DNA of 42,975 nt from RGIG7450 sp045648785 (GTDB lineage: Bacteria > Bacillota > Clostridia > RUG12999), in contig JAZROP010000031.1 in the NCBI GenBank assembly GCA_045648785.1, positions 1 through 42,975 of the forward strand, written 5' to 3'. Made by a program: the position numbers and the translations under genes. Below the pieces are notes generated by a model that made no database searches, was not told where the DNA came from, and saw only the letters and a list, made by a program, of their open reading frames with translations. This document shows positions 33,351-41,276 of the stretch, piece by piece. Each line of letters begins with the position of its first letter. Position 1 is the stretch's first letter.

Positions 33351-33869
33351 TCACGCCGCTTTGCTTATCTTTATATTTTCCGCGGTTACCGTGGTGTTGG
33401 ATAAAATCACATCAGTAATTTTTGCCACCTGTTCGGAAGTCAGCTGGGCGTCTGTATCAATGGTAATTGTTGCAACACCATCTGCTATATAAACAACCAT
33501 TTCCCCCATACCTTTAGAATTTAATATTCCCTCACAAAGTCCCTCTTTTTCCATGTTATCTGCCATTTGTGCAAGCTGAGATAATGCCGATGTTTTGGAA
33601 TCCTGGTCAATCGACGGGTTGTTAACAATCTCATTAAGCAGTTCCATAGCTTTGTTCCTTGCGGTTGTTTTTGCCTCTGTCGCCTTTTGCGCCTTGCTTT
33701 TTTCTGCCGGGGCATTCACCATTTCTGCCTCTCCTAGATATTCCGTTTCCTCCTTTGACACCGTTTGCGCATCTCCGTCCGTCTGATACGCCCAGTTAAT
33801 GTATCCCGCCGCCAAAATCATACAGAATATAATTGTGATTACCACCTGTTTTCTTTTAAATACAACCAT
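33351..33869 (-). CDS. spoIIIAH: Stage III sporulation protein AH
   Basis: A 172-residue protein with an N-terminal membrane helix (about residues 8-27) and an extracellular ring-building domain at residues about 85-172. In sporulation it sits in the mother-cell membrane and meets forespore SpoIIQ to form the channel ring. The domain contains SALSQLAQMADNMEKEG and a C-terminal ITIDTDAQLTSEQVAKI. The linker (about 35-85) is Lys/Ala/Glu-rich. It is the last gene of the spoIIIA operon, nine bases after spoIIIAG. Confidence 0.92.
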   Translation of the reverse strand: MVVFKRKQVVITIIFCMILAAGYINWAYQTDGDAQTVSKEETEYLGEAEMVNAPAEKSKAQKATEAKTTARNKAMELLNEIVNNPSIDQDSKTSALSQLAQMADNMEKEGLCEGILNSKGMGEMVVYIADGVATITIDTDAQLTSEQVAKITDVILSNTTVTAENIKISKAA

Positions 33870-33878
33870 TTCATCCTC

Positions 33879-34361
33879 CTAATTTCCTTCCAGAATTTTT
33901 ATTCTGTGCGGCATTATTGCAAGCGAAGCCTCCACCGCCGCCGCAAGATTTTCTTTGACAATTTTATTTTTTGCCCCCTCCGCCACCACAATTACGCCTT
34001 TCACCTTAGGCAAAGCGACCCTCGTCACTACAGGTGACGAGCCTGAGCCCGAGCCTTTCAGCACAGTCGTCTGCTCTGATTCACTTTGCTCCTCTCTCAG
34101 CACTTCCCTCGAATCTTTCGCGTAATCGGTAGCACCATAGTCCTCAAGTGAGACAAAAACCGAAACTTTCCCTGCACCCGTAACCTTACAGAGGACCCGT
34201 TCAAGCCTCTGTTCCAGGCTTTTTGCAGGGTCTATGTCCTGCTTGTTTTTTTCAGGTGGAGAGTCTCCCCCACCGAAAATCAAGAAGACAACAAGTGCAC
34301 ATATTATTACAATAAGTATGGGGAAATTCTTTTTATCTGTTAAAAAAACTTTTATGTTCAT
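33879..34361 (-). CDS. spoIIIAG: Stage III sporulation protein AG
   Basis: A 160-residue protein with one membrane helix (about residues 14-31) and a ring-forming domain that in Bacillus builds a large 30-subunit ring in the intermembrane space. LEQRLERVLCKVTGAGKVSV and the C-terminal VKGVIVVAEGAKN and ALAIMPHRIKIL-like segments are typical. A Ser/Gly-rich loop (residues about 90-115) separates the two halves. It lies three bases after spoIIIAF. Confidence 0.92.
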   Translation of the reverse strand: MNIKVFLTDKKNFPILIVIICALVVFLIFGGGDSPPEKNKQDIDPAKSLEQRLERVLCKVTGAGKVSVFVSLEDYGATDYAKDSREVLREEQSESEQTTVLKGSGSGSSPVVTRVALPKVKGVIVVAEGAKNKIVKENLAAAVEASLAIMPHRIKILEGN

Positions 34362-34364
34362 CTT

Positions 34365-34805
34365 TTACCCTGCCATATGTATTATTTCAAACGGAATCCC
34401 CAGTAACCTTGCCGCCTCATTTGCCGCCTGTTCATTGACCGCGTTTATATTCACGGCAGAAATATTTCCGTCACCGTCAAAAATCACCTCCGCCATTACA
34501 CCTGAAATCCCTCTCTTTTCAAATGCTTGTACTACAGTTTCCGACACTTTGTCCGAAATTATTTCACGCGTAAGCTCCTTTACTTTATCTGTACTATAAA
34601 AATTATATGATTCTTGTTCAGGAAATATGTCTGTAAATTGTGGTTCAAATCCTTTCAACGGAGAAAGTATAAGCAGAGATAAAATTATTCCGCATATAAA
34701 TCTGACCGTTTTCTTTGTCGGCATTTCAGGCAGAACTGCACATGCAAGCGAGAAAATAAAACTAAACCCCACAAGGGAGAGTATGTAATTTTTTACAGCC
34801 TCCAT
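34365..34805 (-). CDS. spoIIIAF: Stage III sporulation protein AF
   Basis: A 146-residue protein with two N-terminal membrane helices (about 7-27 and 35-50) and a soluble extracytoplasmic domain (about 75-146). The opening MEAVKNYILSLVGFSFIFSL and TVRFICGIILSLLILSPL are the family marks. The C-terminal ring-like domain includes VSETVVQAFEKRGISGVMAEV. It is part of the mother-cell channel apparatus, placed between spoIIIAE and spoIIIAG in the standard order. Confidence 0.9.
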   Translation of the reverse strand: MEAVKNYILSLVGFSFIFSLACAVLPEMPTKKTVRFICGIILSLLILSPLKGFEPQFTDIFPEQESYNFYSTDKVKELTREIISDKVSETVVQAFEKRGISGVMAEVIFDGDGNISAVNINAVNEQAANEAARLLGIPFEIIHMAG

Positions 34806-34814
34806 ACCCCCACC

Positions 34815-35891
34815 TCACATTGCGGCTATTATGCCTGCACAGATTATAAACATTACCGCAGTAAAAATAACCATGGAAAGAATAATAACAATTGACGAGG
34901 TGAATTCTTCAATCGCTCCCGACAACCTGCCGTCCGATACAGGTGCTATAATCATTGCCGTAAATTTGTATGCCACAATAATCGCGACAAGTTTTATCAT
35001 GGGCGACAGACAAAGGTAAAGCAGGACAATAACAGATGCTCCTCCTGCCGCTCCTTTGACAAGTCTGCCGCAGGCAATAATACTTCCCAAAGTTTCAGAC
35101 AGCATTCCTCCCACCACAGGCACAAATGTACCTGCCGCGTATTTCACTGTTCTGCCCGTTACATTGTCCAGATTTACCGCTGCAAAACTTTTTGTGCTCA
35201 TAATGGTCGTGAAAATTGTGATTATAATCCCAAGTCCCCACAAAGAAGCTTTTTTCAGTGCAGATGAAAATCCTTTTAAGCTACGCTCGCCGCTTAAACA
35301 TCCCACTCCACTGATAAGTGCACTCATAGTGCTGACCGGGAAAAGCACATTGCTTATTGCACTTACTGTAGTGGAAATTGCAATAACCGACGCCCCCGCA
35401 TGAGCTGTCCTTGCCACACCTCCCGATGCCGTCATCAGACTGCCCAGTACAGGTATGGCTGCTTTCATAAAAAAATTAAGTTCGTCTATGGAGATGCGCG
35501 CAATATCAGTCGCCCTTTTAAAACTTACCGTACCCATCATAAAAATAACCATATAACAAACATAAAAAGAAATCTCAAAAACAGCAGCGTTATTTCCCAC
35601 AGCATTTGTGATTATATTAAGCACCATCACAACCAGAATCACAACAAGGCACAGCGATATACTTTCCCTGACCGCTTCAAACATTTTTTCAAAAAACATC
35701 TTAATTATCGACTCAGATGATGGTGATTCAAAAGATATCAGATCGCCTGCAATCTCAGCAAAATTTATATCATCATTTATATATATTTCATCAGCACCCG
35801 AAATCTCAAGCTGACGGGATATTATTTCCTCCGTTTCCATTGCATTTGCGTTTCCCGAAAGAATTAAAATTATCAGTAAAATTATTTTCAT
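34815..35891 (-). CDS. spoIIIAE: Stage III sporulation protein AE
   Basis: A 358-residue polytopic membrane protein with a hydrophobic N-terminal segment (residues 1-17, signal-like) and about seven later membrane helices. SGGVARTAHAGASVIAISTT and TKSFAAVNLDNVTGRTVKYA are strongly conserved in SpoIIIAE. The ATG overlaps the spoIIIAD stop by four bases. It is thought to form the membrane core or a transporter-like part of the SpoIIIA-SpoIIQ feeding channel. The length is slightly short of Bacillus (about 400), mostly at the N-terminus. Confidence 0.93.
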   Translation of the reverse strand: MKIILLIILILSGNANAMETEEIISRQLEISGADEIYINDDINFAEIAGDLISFESPSSESIIKMFFEKMFEAVRESISLCLVVILVVMVLNIITNAVGNNAAVFEISFYVCYMVIFMMGTVSFKRATDIARISIDELNFFMKAAIPVLGSLMTASGGVARTAHAGASVIAISTTVSAISNVLFPVSTMSALISGVGCLSGERSLKGFSSALKKASLWGLGIIITIFTTIMSTKSFAAVNLDNVTGRTVKYAAGTFVPVVGGMLSETLGSIIACGRLVKGAAGGASVIVLLYLCLSPMIKLVAIIVAYKFTAMIIAPVSDGRLSGAIEEFTSSIVIILSMVIFTAVMFIICAGIIAAM

Positions 35892-36280
35892 TTTATCACC
35901 GAAAGTATAATATTAAACAGCGTGTTTATCACCGGAACCGCAAGAATTATAATGGCTATCCTTCCTGCTATTTCAAGTTTTAATGCAAGTGCTGAATTGC
36001 CGGCATCCCTGCAGGTTGAAGCACTCACGCTTGTTATCATCGCTATCACACAGGATTTTATTATCACCGTAATATATTCTCCGCCTATTCCTGCAATCTC
36101 AGAAATTGTCATTATGGTTTCTGCCGCTATCCTTGCTGCTGGCAAAATAAGTAAAAGTATAATAAGTCCTGCCGAAAGAACTACAAGCAGCGAAAATTCA
36201 GGTCTATCCTTTTTCAGTACGAGCGAGAGTACCGAAGCAATTATTCCTATCAGGCATACGCCCATTACATCCTCTGTCAT
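35888..36280 (-). CDS. spoIIIAD: Stage III sporulation protein AD
   Basis: A 130-residue protein with four hydrophobic helices. VLKKDRPEFSLLVVLSAGLI and the SACIAMI-like run with STCRDAGNSALALKLEIAGRI near the C-terminus are characteristic of SpoIIIAD. It overlaps spoIIIAC and spoIIIAE by four bases each, giving stoichiometric translation. It is a membrane component of the sporulation channel. Confidence 0.92.
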   Translation of the reverse strand: MTEDVMGVCLIGIIASVLSLVLKKDRPEFSLLVVLSAGLIILLLILPAARIAAETIMTISEIAGIGGEYITVIIKSCVIAMITSVSASTCRDAGNSALALKLEIAGRIAIIILAVPVINTLFNIILSVIK

Positions 36281-36480
36281 AGGTCAAATAGCGTCTTTAT
36301 TGTGTCAAACAAATTTTTTACCTCACCCAGCACCATTAAAAGCACAACAATAAGTCCCGCAAGAGTGGTGAGCATAGCCTGATCCTCTCTTCCCGACCTC
36401 ATAAGAAGTTGCTGAAGCACCGTAACGGTGATGCCGATAGCGGCAATTTTAAATATTAAATCAACCCCCATAGACCTCAC
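36277..36480 (-). CDS. spoIIIAC: Stage III sporulation protein AC
   Basis: A 67-residue protein with two hydrophobic helices and the family motif VDLIFKIAAIGITVTVLQQL, followed by GREDQAMLTTLAGLIVVL. The size is exactly that of SpoIIIAC. It directly abuts the spoIIIAB stop and overlaps spoIIIAD. It is a small membrane part of the channel. Confidence 0.92.
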   Translation of the reverse strand: MRSMGVDLIFKIAAIGITVTVLQQLLMRSGREDQAMLTTLAGLIVVLLMVLGEVKNLFDTIKTLFDL

Positions 36481-36960
36481 CTATATCAATAAAATTGCAA
36501 TAACCACACCGGTAAAAAAACTCATCGACCTGTATATGGCAGAATTTTCTGTCATATCCTTTTTTGCCTGCGAGAGCATTTCATTAAGCCTGCTTTTTAC
36601 CAGCCTGATTTCATCAAGCTGACGCTCACTTTCAAAAGATCCAAGTTTTTGAGAAAACTCTGTTAACATGACCTTATCCTGCGGCGCAAGTCCCGATATT
36701 CCTTCAAGTCTTTTTCCCCAGCTTTCCCCGGGTATAATCCCGCGAAAAAACTCCCCCACATTCCCTCTTGCCTGCGATAGTGTTTGATAAATTTCAGAAA
36801 GTGGCATTCTCACCGCGCTTATACAGCTTTCTATGTGCCCTATTGCTGCAAGCATTTCTGTCAGAGCCTTGACCCTCGTTCTCATAAAATTTGTCATTTT
36901 TATACCCACATAGCTGCAGGAAATAACTATTACCACTGCGCATATAATTTTAATTGTCAA
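36481..36960 (-). CDS. spoIIIAB: Stage III sporulation protein AB
   Basis: A 159-residue protein with a membrane helix at each end (about 2-18 and 143-158) and a helical soluble middle with similarity in layout to GspF of type II secretion. LSEIYQTLSQARGNVGEFF and the middle LTEFSQKLGSFESERQLDEI are typical. It overlaps spoIIIAA by 11 bases. It probably supports assembly of the channel with the SpoIIIAA ATPase. Confidence 0.9.
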   Translation of the reverse strand: MTIKIICAVVIVISCSYVGIKMTNFMRTRVKALTEMLAAIGHIESCISAVRMPLSEIYQTLSQARGNVGEFFRGIIPGESWGKRLEGISGLAPQDKVMLTEFSQKLGSFESERQLDEIRLVKSRLNEMLSQAKKDMTENSAIYRSMSFFTGVVIAILLI

Positions 36961-37855
36961 AATGTGTCACCTCTTCAATAGTTCCCACTCCAAAACGGCG
37001 ACTGAGCGTAATTATTCTTTCAAACCCTCTTTCGGTCAGCTCACGCAACTCGGGATGCCCCGTTATATCACCGTGACAATATCCATGAGCAGAAGCAATA
37101 ACTTTCACTCCAGAGCCAAAAGCATTTTTTATTGCTCTTACATCCTCCGGTGTCCCAATTTCGTCAGTAATAATCATTTCAACCCCCATTGTCCGCACAA
37201 GCATATTTATTGCCTGTGCCTTCGGGCACAAATCCATTACCACCGTTTTTTCACCCACATCAGTCTGTGGCACTCCCATATATGATGCAGCAATCTCGCT
37301 ACGCTCGTCCGCAATTCCTATCTTATATCTCCCTCCAAGCACCCGTGCAATATCTCTCAGTAGAGTGGTTTTACCGCATCCCGGCGGCGATACTATAAGT
37401 GTATTTCTGGCAAATTTGTCATATATAATTGGTATAATGTCCTTGGAACTTCCTATTGCCTGCTTTGCAATACGGATATTAAGCGCCGAAATATGCTTGA
37501 TATATGTAACCTCACCTGATTTTACCACCGCCGTGCCGCAAATGCCTACCCGGTGACCTCCCTCAATTGTCACAAATCCGTGCCGCAGCTCCTCTTCAAC
37601 AGCATAAACAGACCCTCCACAAGCACATTTAAAAACCTCATTCAATCCTGATTGTGTAATTGTTATTCCGCTGCCCGCTGACTGTGTAATGTCCCCCACT
37701 GCACTTACATAATAGCTTGTGCCCTCCATAAAAACAGTAACCGGTCTGTTTGCTATAAGCCGGATTTCCTCCACATTGTATTTTGCAACAGCAAGAGAAA
37801 TTTTCTGTGGCAATATACGGAGCACCGGCTCAATACTTATTTGCAATTTACTCAT
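36950..37855 (-). CDS. spoIIIAA: Stage III sporulation protein AA (ATPase)
   Basis: A 301-residue cytoplasmic ATPase related to secretion ATPases. Walker A PPGCGKTT is at residues 157-164 and a Walker B region MIITDEIGTPED lies near 215-226. The N-terminal half has GITITQSGLNEVFKCACGGS and GFVTIEGGHRVGICG, conserved in the family. I set the start at ATG 37855, with GGAGG seven bases upstream; a longer frame to 37978 lacks one and adds non-conserved residues. It is first in the operon, divergent from sigK. ATP use is thought to power the mother-cell channel. Confidence 0.94.
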   Translation of the reverse strand: MSKLQISIEPVLRILPQKISLAVAKYNVEEIRLIANRPVTVFMEGTSYYVSAVGDITQSAGSGITITQSGLNEVFKCACGGSVYAVEEELRHGFVTIEGGHRVGICGTAVVKSGEVTYIKHISALNIRIAKQAIGSSKDIIPIIYDKFARNTLIVSPPGCGKTTLLRDIARVLGGRYKIGIADERSEIAASYMGVPQTDVGEKTVVMDLCPKAQAINMLVRTMGVEMIITDEIGTPEDVRAIKNAFGSGVKVIASAHGYCHGDITGHPELRELTERGFERIITLSRRFGVGTIEEVTHFDN

Positions 37856-38014
37856 ATGTAACCCTCCGAAATGTTGTTTGTATATGTTTATTAGACTTTG
37901 TCCGTTTTTATGCAAAATTAAAGAGCCGAAATATTTACTGAAGTGCAGACTCTTTGTAATTTGACCAAGCATCTTCAAATATAATGTAGAAAAAAATAAG
38001 AAATGAGGTTAAAT

Positions 38015-38725
38015 ATGTTTGAGGCACTACTTTCTGCACTTGCACTTGTCGCCGTCAATGTATGGTTTTTCGCAGGCTACATAGGTTCAAAAGGAAATTT
38101 CCCCAAACCGCTTTCCAAGGAAGAGGAGCAAAAATATCTGGATAGAATGTATCAGGGTGATGTTGAGGCAAAAAATATTCTGATTGAACGCAATCTCCGT
38201 CTTGTAGCTCATCTTGCAAAAAAGTATTCTACATCTGCATCGGATAACGAGGATTTGATTTCCATAGGAACAATCGGCCTTATCAAAGGGATATCAAGTT
38301 TTAAAGCGGAGAAAGGTGCCAAGCTTGCAACATATGCCGCACGCTGCATAGAAAATGAAATACTTATGAGTATGCGCAGCAGCAAAAAATTCCAGAACGA
38401 TGTTTCCATAAACGACAAAATAGGAATGGACGGCGAGGGCAATGAAATTACTCTCATGGACATTCTGGAGGATACCTCACCCGAAATTTCCGAAAAGGTG
38501 TCAATTAAAATGACAACAGCAGAGATGTATGAAAATATGAATAAAGTTCTTTCTGAGCGTGAGGCCGAAATACTAATTCTTAGGTTCGGTCTTGGTGGAA
38601 CAAAAGAACAAACTCAGCATGAGATTGCAAAGAAATTTGGCATTTCAAGGTCGTATGTTTCCAGAATTGAAAAAAAAGCTCTTTCAAAGCTTCGAAACGC
38701 TATGCAAAAAAAAGACTTGCAATAA
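38015..38725 (+). CDS. sigK: Sporulation RNA polymerase sigma factor, pro-sigma-K
   Basis: A 236-residue sigma factor with a hydrophobic pro-sequence (residues 1-22, FEALLSALALVAVNVWFFAG) followed by GNFPKPLSKEEEQKYL, exactly the pro-sigma-K arrangement; the pro-peptide is normally cut by SpoIVFB. Region 2 has DLISIGTIGLIKGISSFKAE and LATYAARCIENEILM, region 4 has TQHEIAKKFGISRSYVSRIE. ATG 38015 has GAGG at the right distance; ATG 38003 does not. The gene is uninterrupted, with no skin-type element. It directs late mother-cell transcription. Confidence 0.95.
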   Translation: MFEALLSALALVAVNVWFFAGYIGSKGNFPKPLSKEEEQKYLDRMYQGDVEAKNILIERNLRLVAHLAKKYSTSASDNEDLISIGTIGLIKGISSFKAEKGAKLATYAARCIENEILMSMRSSKKFQNDVSINDKIGMDGEGNEITLMDILEDTSPEISEKVSIKMTTAEMYENMNKVLSEREAEILILRFGLGGTKEQTQHEIAKKFGISRSYVSRIEKKALSKLRNAMQKKDLQ

Positions 38726-38745
38726 CATCTGTTTTGTTGTATAAT
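38717..38745 (+). promoter_or_regulatory. Predicted sigma-A promoter of the mgtC-like gene
   Basis: TTGCAA and a perfect TATAAT with a 17-base spacer. The -35 overlaps the sigK stop codon, so this gene can be expressed independently of sigK. Confidence 0.75.
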
Positions 38746-38780
38746 ATTAAATTATATTTAATGTTAGGAGCTGGATATAT

Positions 38781-39440
38781 ATGAATGAAATGGACTTAAT
38801 TTTGCATGTTCATTGCATAATAAGACTTATTATTGCCGGTATTTGTGGCTTTTTTATTGGCTTTGAACGTAAAAACCGCGCCAAAGAAGCCGGAATCCGC
38901 ACACATTTTATCGTAGCAAGTGCATCTGCACTTATGATGATTATTTCAAAATATGCCGCATTTGATATGGGCGTAACTGGTGACCCCACCCGAATTGCTG
39001 CACAGGTTGTTACAGGTATCGGTTTTCTTGGTGCAGGTATGATTTTTGTTCACAATCGCGCAATTTCCGGACTTACAACTGCCGCCGGCGTATGGGCAAC
39101 ATCGGGTATAGGCATGGCAATCGGCGCAGGCCTTTATCTGCCCGGCATTATGCTGACCATTATGATTTTGCTCATTCAGACAGTTTTCAGAAATTTTAAA
39201 TGGATGAGAGGTCATAACGCAAAGCAGATAACTATCACTACTGCATATGCCGACGATATGCAGGCTCAGATTGAAGCAATTTGCAGAGAAAACAATATTA
39301 TTATAGAAGGTACCAACATGAAAAAATGCGAAAATAATACAAAACTTATTTTCTTTATGTCAGTTGAAACGCCTTCAAATATGACTGAACAGCAGGTTGC
39401 CAACCTTTTTGACGGCGACTGCTCAATTCAGTCACATTAA
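38781..39440 (+). CDS. MgtC/SapB family membrane protein
   Basis: A 219-residue protein with four to five hydrophobic helices in the first 140 residues and a soluble ACT-like C-terminal domain. The family signature is clear: GFFIGFERKNRAKEAGIRTH, then PTRIAAQVVTGIGFLGAGMI and TTAAGVWATSGIGMAIG. MgtC proteins are tied to magnesium limitation and membrane ATPase control, but most SapB-type members have no proven role. GTTAGGAG precedes the ATG. A pseudogene scar follows. Confidence 0.9.
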   Translation: MNEMDLILHVHCIIRLIIAGICGFFIGFERKNRAKEAGIRTHFIVASASALMMIISKYAAFDMGVTGDPTRIAAQVVTGIGFLGAGMIFVHNRAISGLTTAAGVWATSGIGMAIGAGLYLPGIMLTIMILLIQTVFRNFKWMRGHNAKQITITTAYADDMQAQIEAICRENNIIIEGTNMKKCENNTKLIFFMSVETPSNMTEQQVANLFDGDCSIQSH

Positions 39441-39442
39441 AC

Positions 39443-39541
39443 CTTATATATAAACAAAATCTACATACTCATACAACCTACTGCGACGGAAAGGACACTC
39501 CCGAGGAACTTGTTCAAAAAGCTCTTGAGCCGGTCAGATAA
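39443..39541 (+). pseudogene. N-terminal remnant of a PHP-domain histidinol-phosphatase-like gene
   Basis: The frame starting at AAC 39440 reads IYKQNLHTHTTYCDGKDTPE and continues ELVQKALEPVR before a stop at 39539-39541. HTHTTYCDGK is the metal-binding opening motif of PHP histidinol phosphatases (HisJ/HisK type). Only about 25 codons remain and no start codon is present. The homology stops abruptly where the EutH-like remnant begins. Confidence 0.72.
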
Positions 39542-39700
39542 CCATTCTCTGCGGCATTTACTTTCGCAGTCCACCTGGCGTTTACAATTGCATGTAATGC
39601 CGATTATCTGATAAGCGTCATTGTTGGAAAGCTTGTCACCGGAGTATGTGCTGTGATTCTTGTAAATATAATGTATAAAACCAAAAGAACCGATGCCTAA
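39542..39700 (+). pseudogene. C-terminal remnant of an EutH-like ethanolamine transporter
   Basis: The same frame continues as PFSAAFTFAVHLAFTIACNA, then DYLISVIVGKLVTGVCAVIL, ending KTKRTDA and a stop at 39698. This matches the last 50 residues of EutH (SAAF.xGDHLxF..., MIVGKLxGGVxA). There is no start and nothing upstream of the fragment. The parent gene's terminator survives just after it. Confidence 0.72.
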
Positions 39701-39713
39701 GCATCGGTTCTTT
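39684..39713. terminator. Bidirectional intrinsic terminator
   Basis: AAAGAACCGATGC and its exact complement form a 13-bp stem with a 4-base loop. It follows the EutH-like stop (plus) and the acpP stop (minus), and T-rich ends lie on both sides. Confidence 0.88.
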
Positions 39714-39718
39714 AAAAT

Positions 39719-39940
39719 TTATCTGTTCTTTATGTAATTTACTATATCGCCGACGGTTTTTATTCCTTCAAGCTCCTCGTCCGGCATTTCAATGTCAAAC
39801 TCGTCCTCAAGCGCCATTGCAAGGTCAACAACAGAAAGTGAATCCGCGCCAAGGTCATTTAAAATATCAGTTTCAAGAGTGATATCATCTTCATCAACCA
39901 TAAGTTCGCGTGCTACGATTTCTTTTATTTTATCTACCAT
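39719..39940 (-). CDS. acpP: Acyl carrier protein
   Basis: A 73-residue acidic helical protein. Ser34 in LGADSLSVVDLAMALEDEF is the 4'-phosphopantetheine attachment site. MPDEELEGIKTVGDIVNYI completes the four-helix bundle. It carries growing acyl chains in fatty acid synthesis. Here it stands alone with its own near-consensus promoter and terminator; no fab or plsX gene is adjacent, so it could also serve a dedicated pathway. AGAAAGGAATG precedes the start. Confidence 0.95.
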   Translation of the reverse strand: MVDKIKEIVARELMVDEDDITLETDILNDLGADSLSVVDLAMALEDEFDIEMPDEELEGIKTVGDIVNYIKNR

Positions 39941-39969
39941 TATATCATTCCTTTCTAAGTTTTTTTATT

Positions 39970-39998
39970 ATTATAATACTTGCTAAGCAGTATGTCAA
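39970..39998 (-). promoter_or_regulatory. Consensus sigma-A promoter of acpP
   Basis: TTGACA and TATAAT, both perfect, with a 17-base spacer on the minus strand, 30 bases before the acpP start. A strong constitutive promoter is expected, in line with the high demand for acyl carrier protein. Confidence 0.88.
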
Positions 39999-40013
39999 CA
40001 CTTTTCTTTAAAA

Positions 40014-41174
40014 TTATAGTTTGTTTATTGTTTCAAGAACATAATCTCCAAACTCTCTGCTTGTAGCACCGGTATCTCTGCCGGTTATCACAAGCTTCTT
40101 TTCTGCGTACATACAGATGTCAAGAGCCTTTTCTAGACGGGATGCAATTTCAGTTTCCCCGATATGTTCAAGAAGCATAACACATGCACGGAGAACGCTG
40201 CAGGGGTCTGCATACTGAGCTCTTCCTTCTTCAACCATTCTCGGTGCACTACCGTGAATAGCTTCAAACATAGCATACTGTTTTCCGAGGTTTGCACTTC
40301 CTGCCGTACCAACACCACCCTGGAATTCAGCAGCCTCGTCGGTAAGAATATCTCCATAAAGGTTAGGCAGAATTAACACTTGGAAACCTGTTCGTCTTTT
40401 TTCATCAATGAGTTTTGCCGTCATGATATCAATGTACCAGTCATCAAATTCAATCTCAGGATAATCCTTTGCAACCTCTTTGCAGATTGAAAGGAATTTA
40501 CCGTCAGTAGTTTTTACAACATTGGCTTTTGTAACAGCAGTTACTCGTGTTTTGCCTGTTTTTCTTGCATAATCAAACGCTGCTTTAGCAATGCGGTATG
40601 TTCCCTCTGTTGTTGTAACACAAAAATCCATTGCAAGCTCGTCCGTAATGTTCATACCATCGCTGCCGAGCGCATAGCTACCCTCGGAATTCTCGCGGTA
40701 AAAGGTCCAGTCAATACCCTGTGCAGGAACTTTAACAGGACGAATATTTGCAAAAAGGTCAAGTTCTTTACGCATAGCAACATTGGCACTTTCAATGTTA
40801 GGCCATTTATCTCCGGCTCTCGGTGTGGTTGTAGGTCCTTTTAAAATTACATGACATTTTTTGATTTCTGCCAGAACATTATCAGGAATAGCCTTCATAC
40901 ATGCTGCACGGTTTTCAATTGTAAGTCCGTCAATCACCCTAAATTCAATTTTACCGGCATCAACCTTTTCGGCAAGCAAATGTTCGAGAACTCTCTGTCC
41001 CTCAGCTGTAATTGCAGGACCGATTCCGTCACCGCCAACAACACCTATAATGATTTTATCAAGACTCGAATAGTCAATAAAATCTTTTGTAGATTTTATC
41101 TTTTCATTTCTCTCAAGCTGTTTTCTTAACAGAGCCTCAAATTTCTCTGTTGCAGCTTTTATATACCGTTCCAT
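40014..41174 (-). CDS. Isocitrate/isopropylmalate-family dehydrogenase, probable NAD(P)-isocitrate dehydrogenase
   Basis: A 386-residue enzyme of the beta-decarboxylating dehydrogenase family. GVVGGDGIGPAIT is near residue 45, LKGPTTTPRAG near 110, the substrate-loop motif YRENSEGSYALGSDG near 155, the catalytic Lys in TKANVVKTTDG near 215, the metal aspartates in LPNLYGDILTDEAA near 275, and the cofactor region EAIHGSAP near 310. The RENSEG motif favours isocitrate over isopropylmalate. About 40 N-terminal residues are an extra charged helix. The start is ATG 41174, after GGAGG; ATG 41186 lacks a binding site. It lies alone, with no citrate synthase or aconitase beside it. Cofactor preference is uncertain. 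Confidence 0.88.
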   Translation of the reverse strand: MERYIKAATEKFEALLRKQLERNEKIKSTKDFIDYSSLDKIIIGVVGGDGIGPAITAEGQRVLEHLLAEKVDAGKIEFRVIDGLTIENRAACMKAIPDNVLAEIKKCHVILKGPTTTPRAGDKWPNIESANVAMRKELDLFANIRPVKVPAQGIDWTFYRENSEGSYALGSDGMNITDELAMDFCVTTTEGTYRIAKAAFDYARKTGKTRVTAVTKANVVKTTDGKFLSICKEVAKDYPEIEFDDWYIDIMTAKLIDEKRRTGFQVLILPNLYGDILTDEAAEFQGGVGTAGSANLGKQYAMFEAIHGSAPRMVEEGRAQYADPCSVLRACVMLLEHIGETEIASRLEKALDICMYAEKKLVITGRDTGATSREFGDYVLETINKL

Positions 41175-41206
41175 TTTATCCTCCATTTTACTTTATATAA
41201 TAAATT

Positions 41207-41236
41207 ATTATATATTATGCCACTCCGCTTTGTCAA
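41207..41236 (-). promoter_or_regulatory. Predicted sigma-A promoter of the dehydrogenase gene
   Basis: Perfect TTGACA (41231-41236) and TATAAT (41207-41212) with an 18-base spacer, minus strand, 33 bases before the start codon. Confidence 0.82.
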
Positions 41237-41249
41237 TTATTTTCATTAA

Positions 41250-41275
41250 AAAATCCGTCCCAAAGGACGGATTTT
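41250..41275 (-). terminator. Intrinsic terminator after the NSS symporter gene
   Basis: AAAATCCGTCC and GGACGGATTTT form an 11-bp stem with a 4-base loop, followed on the minus strand by TT and AT-rich sequence. It lies two bases after the symporter stop. Confidence 0.88.
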
Positions 41276-41276
41276 A

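Noticed and set aside
39970..39998. Possible operator dyad (TGCTTAGCA) between -35 and -10 of acpP
   Set aside because: The symmetry is short and does not extend into the flanks, and it does not resemble the FapR operator; treated as chance.
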